Below are positions 42,531-50,224 of a stretch of 64,000 nucleotides of DNA, piece by piece. Position 1 is the first letter of the stretch. Every line of letters begins with the position of its first letter. This DNA is from Rhodospirillaceae bacterium (GTDB lineage: Bacteria > Pseudomonadota > Alphaproteobacteria > Rhodospirillales > Casp-alpha2): assembly GCA_016845145.1 (NCBI GenBank), contig JAERTE010000145.1, positions 1 to 64,000 of the forward strand, read 5' to 3'. Position numbers and translations under genes: made by a program. The notes under the pieces were generated by a model. The model was given only the letters and a program-made list of their open reading frames with translations. It searched no databases and was not told where the DNA came from.

Positions 42531-43400
42531 CTATCCGGTTTCTGCCGTGTCCCAGGTTTCCGCCGCGTCGGTGTAGGATTGCTCCTCGAATGAGCGTTCG
42601 TTGTCCCAGACATTCTTAGGCAACGGCAGGCCCTTCAAATCAGAATCCAACAATGGTCCGTCAGGTTCGATGTTCAATTTTTCTCGGAGCATCAGAATGA
42701 TCTGCCGTGTGTGTTGGCCCGAATGCCATCCGGTTCGTTCCAATACCTCATGGAGACTGACTTCACCGTAGTAAACCTTGCCCGGTTGCGTGAAATCCGT
42801 TGAAGCACCATCTCGCGTCCACCACGTAGCGAAACGTTCGCGGGTTTCGCGCCCATAGGCCAGCAGGTCATCTTTCGTCGTCATGTCATCAGGTAGGATC
42901 GACTTGAGCGCTTCGTAGGTATAGGGCGCATCGTGCTCGACGTGGTCGAGAAAAACCTTCGGTATATCGAACACATGGTACACCAACTGGCGGTATGAAC
43001 GAGGCCGGCCAGGCAATACGACATCAAGCTTATCATCCGGTATTTGTGCGAGATAACGTCCGGCGCCATCTAGAATCATCAATACTCTGTCTTTGATGTG
43101 TTCCGGCGTCAGCATCTGCTGTTCGCCGTATTCGAATCCGGCAACCTTCGCAACGTCGCGGAAAACAGCACCGTTGGCCCACACCGGGCCGCGTGCGGCA
43201 ATGGGGACCAGCCGAACGCCCAGGGCTTGTAGTTCCTTGAAGCCTTCTTCGTCCTCCAAGACGTTTACCGATTCGAATGCCACGCCGTTGTCGAGGAGAA
43301 ATTCTTTGGTCTTTAGACAACTGGAACAACCCGGTTGCCAGTAAACCTTTAACGGTAACGCCAGGTTTTCTGGTGTGCCGGCACCTTCAAGTTGGCTCAT
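42531..43400 (-). CDS. Glutaredoxin-DinB domain fusion protein
   Basis: 289 residues. Residues 14 to about 90 are a glutaredoxin/thioredoxin-fold domain with KVYWQPGCSSCLKTKEFLLD (Cys25-Ser-Ser-Cys28) and the cis-Pro in VRLVPIA. Residues from about 105 to 250 look like a DinB/YfiT four-helix bundle, with candidate metal His in LVYHVFDIPKVFLDHVEH and GWHSGQHTRQIILML. DinB-type proteins include mycothiol- and bacillithiol-dependent transferases. Joining to a redox domain suggests thiol chemistry on a small substrate. Function is inferred only. Confidence 0.75.
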   Translation of the reverse strand: MSQLEGAGTPENLALPLKVYWQPGCSSCLKTKEFLLDNGVAFESVNVLEDEEGFKELQALGVRLVPIAARGPVWANGAVFRDVAKVAGFEYGEQQMLTPEHIKDRVLMILDGAGRYLAQIPDDKLDVVLPGRPRSYRQLVYHVFDIPKVFLDHVEHDAPYTYEALKSILPDDMTTKDDLLAYGRETRERFATWWTRDGASTDFTQPGKVYYGEVSLHEVLERTGWHSGQHTRQIILMLREKLNIEPDGPLLDSDLKGLPLPKNVWDNERSFEEQSYTDAAETWDTAETG

Positions 43401-43497
43401 ATTCTTCTCCCATGTCCTGCGAATTGAGAAAACGCTACATCAAGAAAGGCCGGCCAGACAAATAATATTGTTGGTCAACGTGACCTCGCGGCAACGA

Positions 43498-46155
43498 TCA
43501 GAAGGCGCCAACAGTCTTTTCCAGTACGTACGGCATGACGCCGCCGGCTTGGTACCACGCAATCTCGCGTTCCGTATCGAGACGGCATATGACCTCGGAT
43601 TCAATGACCTCTCCACTGATCTTGGTGACGCGTAGTGTGATGATTTGACGGGGCAAGATGCCACCCTCAAGGCCCACTATGTCGATGGTTTCCGTACCAT
43701 CCAATCCGAGCGTTTTACGTGACTGGTGATTGTGGAATTGCAGTGGCAAGACACCCATGCCGACGAGGTTGCTGCGGTGAATTCGCTCAATGCTTTCAGC
43801 CACGATTGCCCGAACCCCCAAAAGGTGCGGCCCCCTGGCGGCCCAGTCACGCGATGATCCGGTACCGTATTCCCGCCCCGCGATGACCACCAGTGCGCGG
43901 CCTTCATCGGCATAGCGCTCATGAGCGTCGAAGATGGTCATCGTATCACCGGAGGGCTGATGGCGGGTCCAGCCGCCTTGGCGATCTGGGGTCATTTCAT
44001 TTTGGATATGCACATTGTTGAAACTGCCGCGCATCATCACTTCGTGGTTTGAGCGGCGTTGAAGGAAGCCACTGAAGTCGGTTGGGGGCACGCCCTTGGC
44101 GGACAAGTAGTCTCCAGCAATGCTACCTTCAAGTATCCGGCTGCCGGGTGAGATATGATCGGTTGTCAGGCTGTCGCCGAACATGGCCAAAATGGCAGCA
44201 TTTTGGATATCCTGCATAGGGTTTTGGCGGGTCGCCGTTTCCAGATATGGTGGCTTGATTATATAGGTACTGTCATCATCCCAGGTGTAGGCACCGCCGT
44301 TGCTGGCGTCGATCTGATCCCATAGTGCATTCCCCTTGGCGGCCTCTTTGTTGCGTACCGCAAACATATCTTTGGTCACATTCTTTCTGACGGTTTCGTC
44401 GATCTCGTGGGAACTGGGCCAGATATCTTTCAGATAAACCAGCTGACCATCTTGGTCGTTGCCCAGCGGAGCTGTCGTAATGTCTTCAACCAAATTCCCC
44501 AATAATGCATAGGCGACAACCAGCGGCGGCGAGCCCAAATAGGCGAGGGAAACTTGCGGATGGACCCGTCCTTCGAAGTTTCGGTTTCCGGACAAGACAG
44601 CGGCGACGTTAAGGTTGTTCGACGTGATGTCTTCGCCAACAGTTTCCGCCAAGGCGCCGGAACCGCCGCAACACGTCATGCAGCCGTATCCCGTGATGTG
44701 AAAGCCCAACTCCTCCAACGGAGTTATCAATCCAGCACTTTCCAGATAATCACCAACGGCGCGCGAACCCGGCGACAGCGATGTTTTTATCCATGGCTTT
44801 GCGGTCAGTCCTTTGGCGCGGGCCTTTTGGGCCAATAGTCCGGCCGCCATCATGACGTTGGGATTAGAGGTGTTGGTGCAAGACGTGATCGCGGCAATAA
44901 CAATGTCGCCGTCACGCAATCTACCGGATCCGGTTGGCGTGTTTTTGGCGGAGCTTTCTTTGAGTGCATCTATGACCGAGAGATGAGCTTCGCTGAGCGG
45001 GACTTGGGCTTGCGGCAGCTTGGGGCCAGCGAGACTCGCCTCGACGTGGCTGACATCGAATTCAATGGTATCGGAATAAACACGCGCCACCGTGTCATCG
45101 CGCCACATGTCCTGCGCTTTACTATATGCCTCAACCAATGGAGCTTGGTCGCCTCGCCCGGTGAGGTGCAAAAAGCGCAAGGTCTCGTCATCGGTCGGAA
45201 AAAAACCGACACTGGCACCATATTCAGGCGCCATATTGGCGATGGTGGCACGTTCGGGCAGGCTGAGAAAATCAAGACCGGGCCCGAAATACTCAACAAA
45301 TTTTTGCACCACGCCGTGCTCGCGTAAGGTGCGTGTCAGCGCCAGAACTAGGTCGGTTGTTGTCGCACCTTCGCTCAATCGCCCGACTAGACGTACGCCT
45401 ACGACATCGGGTATCGGCATGCTTACGGGTTGGCCAAGCAATGTTGACAAGGCCTCGATCGCGCCAACACCCCAACCCAATACCGACAAAGCATTGATCA
45501 TCGGGGTATGGCTATCACAGGCTACAAGGCTGTCGGGATACGCGACCAGGCCATGCTCTTCGTGCTCCTCAGACCAAACCACGCGGGCCAATTGCTCCAA
45601 GTTGATCTGATGGCAAATGCCTTGTCCCGGCGGCAGGACCCGCATATTCCGAAACGCGTTCTGCGCCCATTTCGCGACTCTGTAGCGTTCAGCATTGCGC
45701 TCGAACTCGATTTTCGTGTTCTCGGCTTGGGCGCCGGGTTGTCCCGCAACATCAACAATGACCGAATGGTCCATGATAAAATCAACGGGCCGTACCGGGT
45801 TGAGAAGCTCCGGGTTTTGTCCCATCGTGACCAAATGTTCGCGCATGGCTGCCAAATCGGTCAGCAACGGAATCCCTGATACGTCGTGCATCATGATTCT
45901 GGTGGGAAAAAAGCTGATATCAGCGGGATTACCGGCGTTCTCAGCCCATGTCGCGAAAGCATTAATGCTATCGGTACTCGCCGTGCTGCCGTCATGGTGG
46001 CGAAGCGCGTTCTCCAACAATACTTGCAAGCAATAAGGAAGTTTCTTTGTGTCGGTCAGGCCGGCAGCCGCCGCCTTTGGCAGGCTATAAATGGAGTAAC
46101 GTTTACCCTCTACACGGAGTTCGTCTTTGGCATCGAAGCTGTTTCCAATGCTCAT
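43498..46155 (-). CDS. acnA: Aconitate hydratase A
   Basis: 885 residues from the ATG at 46155 (MSIGNSFDAKDELRVEGKRY), the normal AcnA/IRP size. 4Fe-4S ligands lie in ITSCTNTSNPNVM and TGYGCMTCCGGSGAL. The swivel domain has VIAGREYGTGSSRDWAARGP with the catalytic Ser. It isomerises citrate to isocitrate in the TCA cycle. Its start codon shares one base with the stop of the TauD-like gene (TGATG), an unusual partner. The C-terminus lies about 100 bases from the Grx-DinB gene. Confidence 0.96.
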   Translation of the reverse strand: MSIGNSFDAKDELRVEGKRYSIYSLPKAAAAGLTDTKKLPYCLQVLLENALRHHDGSTASTDSINAFATWAENAGNPADISFFPTRIMMHDVSGIPLLTDLAAMREHLVTMGQNPELLNPVRPVDFIMDHSVIVDVAGQPGAQAENTKIEFERNAERYRVAKWAQNAFRNMRVLPPGQGICHQINLEQLARVVWSEEHEEHGLVAYPDSLVACDSHTPMINALSVLGWGVGAIEALSTLLGQPVSMPIPDVVGVRLVGRLSEGATTTDLVLALTRTLREHGVVQKFVEYFGPGLDFLSLPERATIANMAPEYGASVGFFPTDDETLRFLHLTGRGDQAPLVEAYSKAQDMWRDDTVARVYSDTIEFDVSHVEASLAGPKLPQAQVPLSEAHLSVIDALKESSAKNTPTGSGRLRDGDIVIAAITSCTNTSNPNVMMAAGLLAQKARAKGLTAKPWIKTSLSPGSRAVGDYLESAGLITPLEELGFHITGYGCMTCCGGSGALAETVGEDITSNNLNVAAVLSGNRNFEGRVHPQVSLAYLGSPPLVVAYALLGNLVEDITTAPLGNDQDGQLVYLKDIWPSSHEIDETVRKNVTKDMFAVRNKEAAKGNALWDQIDASNGGAYTWDDDSTYIIKPPYLETATRQNPMQDIQNAAILAMFGDSLTTDHISPGSRILEGSIAGDYLSAKGVPPTDFSGFLQRRSNHEVMMRGSFNNVHIQNEMTPDRQGGWTRHQPSGDTMTIFDAHERYADEGRALVVIAGREYGTGSSRDWAARGPHLLGVRAIVAESIERIHRSNLVGMGVLPLQFHNHQSRKTLGLDGTETIDIVGLEGGILPRQIITLRVTKISGEVIESEVICRLDTEREIAWYQAGGVMPYVLEKTVGAF

Positions 46156-46985
46156 CAACTCGGTCTGTCGCCGGCGATCGTGATTCTGTGCATGACCCGC
46201 TTGAAACCATGGTAATCGTTGACCGGATTGTGATGGGTGGCGCGGTTGTCCCAAAACGCGATGGAGCCGGGGCGCCAGCGGAACGCGCAAGTAAACTCCG
46301 GGCGACGTTGGTGCTGGTAAAGATAGTCCAAGATCGGCGCACTTTCTTCTTCGGTAAATCCTTTGAAACCAATGGTGTGGCCATAATTGACATAGAGGAT
46401 CTTCTTGCCGGTTTCAGGGTGGGTGCGCACCACTGGGTGTTCGGCGCGTAGTTCCGTTGTTTCGCCGACCTTGGCATCCGTGGCCATGCGGTCTTCGCGT
46501 GATTTAGTGACTTCTGCCTTAGCCGATGAAGAAATACCGATGAGACCCGAAAGCATTTCTTTCATGCCGTCGGATAAACGTTCGTAAGCCAAGACCATGT
46601 TAGAAAATAGCGTATCACCACCGTAAGGTGGGAGTTCGCGGGCAACCAGGATGGCGCCCATGGGCGGGTTCTCCAGATAGGACGTATCGGAGTGCCACAT
46701 GCCGCCGAAATTGTGCGTCTCATGCGCCAGTTTCATGACCGGCACGATCTCCGGGGCCTCATCTAGGCCTTTGACCATGGGGTACTCGACAACATCACCA
46801 AAACATCTCGCAAACTTTAGATGTTGGGCAGGCGTGATATCCTGGTCGCGGAAAAAGATAACCTTGTGTTCAAGCCACGCCTTGCGGACTTCGGCTACGG
46901 TGCTGTCGTCCAGGTCTTTGGACAGATCGATATTGCCGATCTCTGCGCCCAGCGCTCCGGCGATACGCGTAATGGAAATGCTCAT
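46155..46985 (-). CDS. TauD/TfdA-family Fe(II)/2-oxoglutarate dioxygenase
   Basis: 276 residues. Iron ligands: GMWHSDTSYLENPP (His, Asp) and KRVMHRITIAGDRP (His), with AFWDNRATHHNPV near the 2-oxoglutarate site. TauD, TfdA and relatives hydroxylate taurine, phenoxyacetates or other small acids. Specificity cannot be fixed; sulfonates or other osmolytes are plausible in this context. It lies between rsmA (38 bases upstream) and acnA (1-base overlap) on the same strand, so all may be co-transcribed. Confidence 0.88.
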   Translation of the reverse strand: MSISITRIAGALGAEIGNIDLSKDLDDSTVAEVRKAWLEHKVIFFRDQDITPAQHLKFARCFGDVVEYPMVKGLDEAPEIVPVMKLAHETHNFGGMWHSDTSYLENPPMGAILVARELPPYGGDTLFSNMVLAYERLSDGMKEMLSGLIGISSSAKAEVTKSREDRMATDAKVGETTELRAEHPVVRTHPETGKKILYVNYGHTIGFKGFTEEESAPILDYLYQHQRRPEFTCAFRWRPGSIAFWDNRATHHNPVNDYHGFKRVMHRITIAGDRPS

Positions 46986-47023
46986 GTTCGCCCCCGATGA
47001 TTTGCGGGGTAATCATGCCGCGC

Positions 47024-47827
47024 TCAAAGTAAGCGGGCAAGAGCACAAAATTCTTCAATGCCCAGTTCTTCAGCGCGACGGGTCGGGTCAATGCCGGCCG
47101 TGGCGGGGTCGATACCCATGGTTTTCAAGCTCGCACGCAGCATTTTCCGGCGCTGGCCGAAAGCCGCTTGGGTGATTTGCTCCATAGCACCGAATTTGGC
47201 TTCCGCCAACGGTTTGGCGTGTGGAATTAGATTGACGACCGTGGACATAACCTTGGGTGGTGGGGTGAAAGCGTCTTTCGGCAGATTGAACACGGTACGG
47301 ACTTCACACAGCCATTGGGTAATGACGCTCAGTCGCCCATAGGGTTTGGTACGCGGGCTTGCTGCCAACCGATCGGCGACCTCACGCTGAAACATCAATG
47401 TTAGGCCCAGAATTCCGTCGAGGTTCCGTAGCCACCTGATCATCAGAGGTGTCGCGATGTTGTAAGGCAAATTGGCTACGACCTTGAAAGGTGGCGTGGC
47501 GATATCGTGCAGCGAGATTTCCAATGCGTCAGCTTCGATAACCGTGAGGCGGTCGGGGAAATGAGCGGCCAAATCACGGATGGCGTCGGCAGCGCGCGGA
47601 TCACGCTCTACGGCAATGACGGACCGGGCACCATTGTTCAGGAGCGCACGCGTCAAGCCGCCTGGGCCGGGGCCGATCTCGATGACGGTGCTATCTTCAA
47701 GGTCGCCGGCAGCTCGGGCAATGCGATCGGTGAGGTTGAGATCCAGAAGAAAATTCTGGCCCAGTGATTTTCGTGCACTGAGTTCGTAGTGGCGGATAAC
47801 GTCACGGAGCGGCGGCAAGTCTGTCAT
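47024..47827 (-). CDS. rsmA: 16S rRNA dimethyladenosine transferase
   Basis: 267 residues. ARKSLGQNFLLDLNLTDRIA is the KsgA N-terminal signature. SAM site VIEIGPGPGGLTRALL, catalytic NLPYNIATPLMIRWL. It dimethylates two adjacent adenines near the 3' end of 16S rRNA. It overlaps the pdxA stop by four bases; the order surA-pdxA-rsmA is conserved across proteobacteria. Confidence 0.97.
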   Translation of the reverse strand: MTDLPPLRDVIRHYELSARKSLGQNFLLDLNLTDRIARAAGDLEDSTVIEIGPGPGGLTRALLNNGARSVIAVERDPRAADAIRDLAAHFPDRLTVIEADALEISLHDIATPPFKVVANLPYNIATPLMIRWLRNLDGILGLTLMFQREVADRLAASPRTKPYGRLSVITQWLCEVRTVFNLPKDAFTPPPKVMSTVVNLIPHAKPLAEAKFGAMEQITQAAFGQRRKMLRASLKTMGIDPATAGIDPTRRAEELGIEEFCALARLL

Positions 47828-48849
47828 GGTTTTTCCGCGGTCCGGTTTGAGGCCAGCTCGGCCGCGACGTCCAACGCTGCTAGGAAACTGGTCGGGTCGG
47901 CCTTGCCTGTTCCGGCGATCTCCAGGGCGGTGCCATGGTCCGGCGATGTGCGCACAATCGGGAGACCCAATGTGATATTAACACCGCCGGAGAAATCGAG
48001 CGTCTTGATCGGGATCAGCGCCTGATCGTGGTACATGCAAATGGCCGCGTCATAGGTGGCGCGGCGCTGCTCGGAGAACAGCGTGTCGGGAGGATGCGGG
48101 CCGCTGACATCAATGCCCTCGGCCTGCAACGTGGCGACAGCCGGAGCAATCAAGTCGATTTCCTCGCTTCCCATATTCCCGGCTTCGCCGGCATGAGGGT
48201 TGAGCCCCGCAATGGCGATACGTGGTGCCGCAATAGCGAAATCGCGCAAGAGGGCGGCATGGGTGAGGCGCGCCTGCTCGGCAATCAGACCTGGCGTCAA
48301 AAGGTCCAATGCGCGTCTCAGACCAACATGAATTGTAATCGGCACGACGCGCAGAGCCGGATCGCATTGGCTCGATGCAAGCATCATCACGGGTGGATTT
48401 GTCGAGCGGCTTATGTCTGCAAGAAATTCCGTATGGCCAGGGTGGGTAAAACCAGCTTCGTAAAGCGCGTGTTTTTGAATTGGGTTGGTTACAATTCCAT
48501 TGATGTCACCGCCCAAAGCCAGTCGAACCGCGGTCTCGACGGACTCAATAACGGCCGAGGCTGTCGCGGAGGAAGGTTGTCCCGGGACGGCGGTCGCGGC
48601 CACGGGGACATTGAAGACGGGGAGAGCGGTCGGAAACACGCTTTTGGCGTCTGTAACGTTGGCCACTTCCGCTATCGGAATGTCATATCCGAGATCGTCG
48701 GCGAGGGCGCGCAGCCGCTCCGAGTTATCGATAGCGAGAAAAGCCAAGTTGCCGTCTCGCCGTGCAGCCCAGGCTTGCAGGGTCAACTCACCGCCAATGC
48801 CTGCCGGCTCGCCCATCGTGACGGCGACCAACAAGCTTTGATCATTCAT
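47824..48849 (-). CDS. pdxA: 4-hydroxythreonine-4-phosphate dehydrogenase
   Basis: 341 residues. VTMGEPAGIGGELTLQAW at the start, metal-binding His in HPGHTEFLADIS, GLNPHAGEAGNMGSEEIDLI and MYHDQALIPIKTL. It is a step in pyridoxal phosphate synthesis, releasing 3-amino-1-hydroxyacetone phosphate. It overlaps surA upstream and rsmA downstream by four bases each, so the three are translationally coupled. Confidence 0.97.
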   Translation of the reverse strand: MNDQSLLVAVTMGEPAGIGGELTLQAWAARRDGNLAFLAIDNSERLRALADDLGYDIPIAEVANVTDAKSVFPTALPVFNVPVAATAVPGQPSSATASAVIESVETAVRLALGGDINGIVTNPIQKHALYEAGFTHPGHTEFLADISRSTNPPVMMLASSQCDPALRVVPITIHVGLRRALDLLTPGLIAEQARLTHAALLRDFAIAAPRIAIAGLNPHAGEAGNMGSEEIDLIAPAVATLQAEGIDVSGPHPPDTLFSEQRRATYDAAICMYHDQALIPIKTLDFSGGVNITLGLPIVRTSPDHGTALEIAGTGKADPTSFLAALDVAAELASNRTAEKP

Positions 48850-50195
48850 CGCCGCACATCCACAATCGCTGAGCGCCGTAAGTTTCGAAGGTACTGTTCT
48901 GCTGCAAGGTTTATGCGTTCTCCCGCCAACTGATTTTTTATGCGCTTGCGACGCTCTGCAGGATCGGCGACCCGGGCTTTCGGTGTTTTGCGGTCACAGA
49001 CCATAACGACGACGATGCCGTCTGCATTTCGTACGGGTGCACTGGCTTTATTGACCGGCAATGTCCCGACGGTCGTGCGCAATTGCTCCGACAATTGATC
49101 AAGCCTAAACGTGCCGAGTTTTCCGGAAAGCGGTGATGCGGATTGTTTTGCAAGCTCACCGAGGTGCGAACATGAGGATGCGGTCGCGCTTAAGCGATTG
49201 GCCTTGGCTAATGTCGCGGCCACGAGGGTTTCGGCTGCTCCGCTCGGGAGTGCAAAATGAGCTTGATGCAACGTAACTGTTGGCGGCTTCGGTGCTTCTT
49301 CCTGAAACGGTTCGATGGTGCGCTGTTGATCAAGCTTTAGAATGTAAATCCCCTCGATGGTCTCAATGGGACCGGCAACCTGACCGGGCGTCATTCGGCG
49401 GATCACGGTGTCGAGTTCTGTCGCCAATTGACCGGCCCGATGCCAACCGAGACTGCCGCCTTGGGCAGCTGACGCACTTTGGGAGAAATTGCGAGCGATT
49501 GCACTGAAATTGGCGCCATCATTGATTTGTTGGATCAATCGATTAGCAAGTGCGCGCCCGGCATTTGCGTTCAGTTTTCCATCTGTCGGCAAGTATATTT
49601 CGGATACGAGATACTCGGGCTCACCTTTGGCGCGCAACAGATCGGTAATATAGTCGTCGATTTCCTTTTCGCTAATATCGGTTGTCCTGCGATAGCGCGA
49701 CAGGACCAAACGAGACCACGCGATTTCAGCTTCAAGACGTTCAATGAAACTGGAACTGTCCAATCCAAGTCTTTTTAATAATTCGCGCAAACCACCTTTT
49801 CCCAACCCGGCGCGCTTCTCGAAATTCCTCTCGGCGCGTATTAATTCGCGCCGTTCGACTGTGATCTGATATTTTCGGGCTTCTTGTAACTTGAGCTTAT
49901 CATCGATAATCGCCCGCAAGGTTTGGCCGGCAAGCCTTTGGCGTGTTTCTTTGGTGTTAGGTAATTCAGAAAGACGAATAGACAGCGCCAATCTCGACTG
50001 GATATCTAAGATTGAAATCATTTCGTCATTTACGGTAGCCGCAATAACCAATGACAGTTGCGCCTGTGCGTTAGAGATGGAAAGGGTGAGGGCCGAAAGG
50101 CAAAAGAAAAGCGCACGCACTTGGAAACTCGTCCGCCGTGTACCAGCTAGAACGCGATCTATGGGCTTGAACATAAACTGGTGGAGGAATGTCAT
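48846..50195 (-). CDS. surA: Periplasmic peptidyl-prolyl isomerase SurA
   Basis: 449 residues. A signal peptide is visible (basic start, ALFFCLSALTLSIS, cleavage near NAQA). The SurA N-domain has VNDEMISILDIQSRLAL. The first parvulin domain (about 190-290) has FSQSASAAQGGSLGWHRAGQ. The second, about 310-420, lacks a clear active-site pattern. SurA escorts outer-membrane proteins, including LptD, through the periplasm. It lies 29 bases after lptD. The start at 50195 gives a somewhat long n-region; an ATG at residue 8 is possible. Confidence 0.92.
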   Translation of the reverse strand: MTFLHQFMFKPIDRVLAGTRRTSFQVRALFFCLSALTLSISNAQAQLSLVIAATVNDEMISILDIQSRLALSIRLSELPNTKETRQRLAGQTLRAIIDDKLKLQEARKYQITVERRELIRAERNFEKRAGLGKGGLRELLKRLGLDSSSFIERLEAEIAWSRLVLSRYRRTTDISEKEIDDYITDLLRAKGEPEYLVSEIYLPTDGKLNANAGRALANRLIQQINDGANFSAIARNFSQSASAAQGGSLGWHRAGQLATELDTVIRRMTPGQVAGPIETIEGIYILKLDQQRTIEPFQEEAPKPPTVTLHQAHFALPSGAAETLVAATLAKANRLSATASSCSHLGELAKQSASPLSGKLGTFRLDQLSEQLRTTVGTLPVNKASAPVRNADGIVVVMVCDRKTPKARVADPAERRKRIKNQLAGERINLAAEQYLRNLRRSAIVDVRR

Positions 50196-50224
50196 TTCTT
50201 GCCTGGTTTCTGTGTTTCGAAAGC

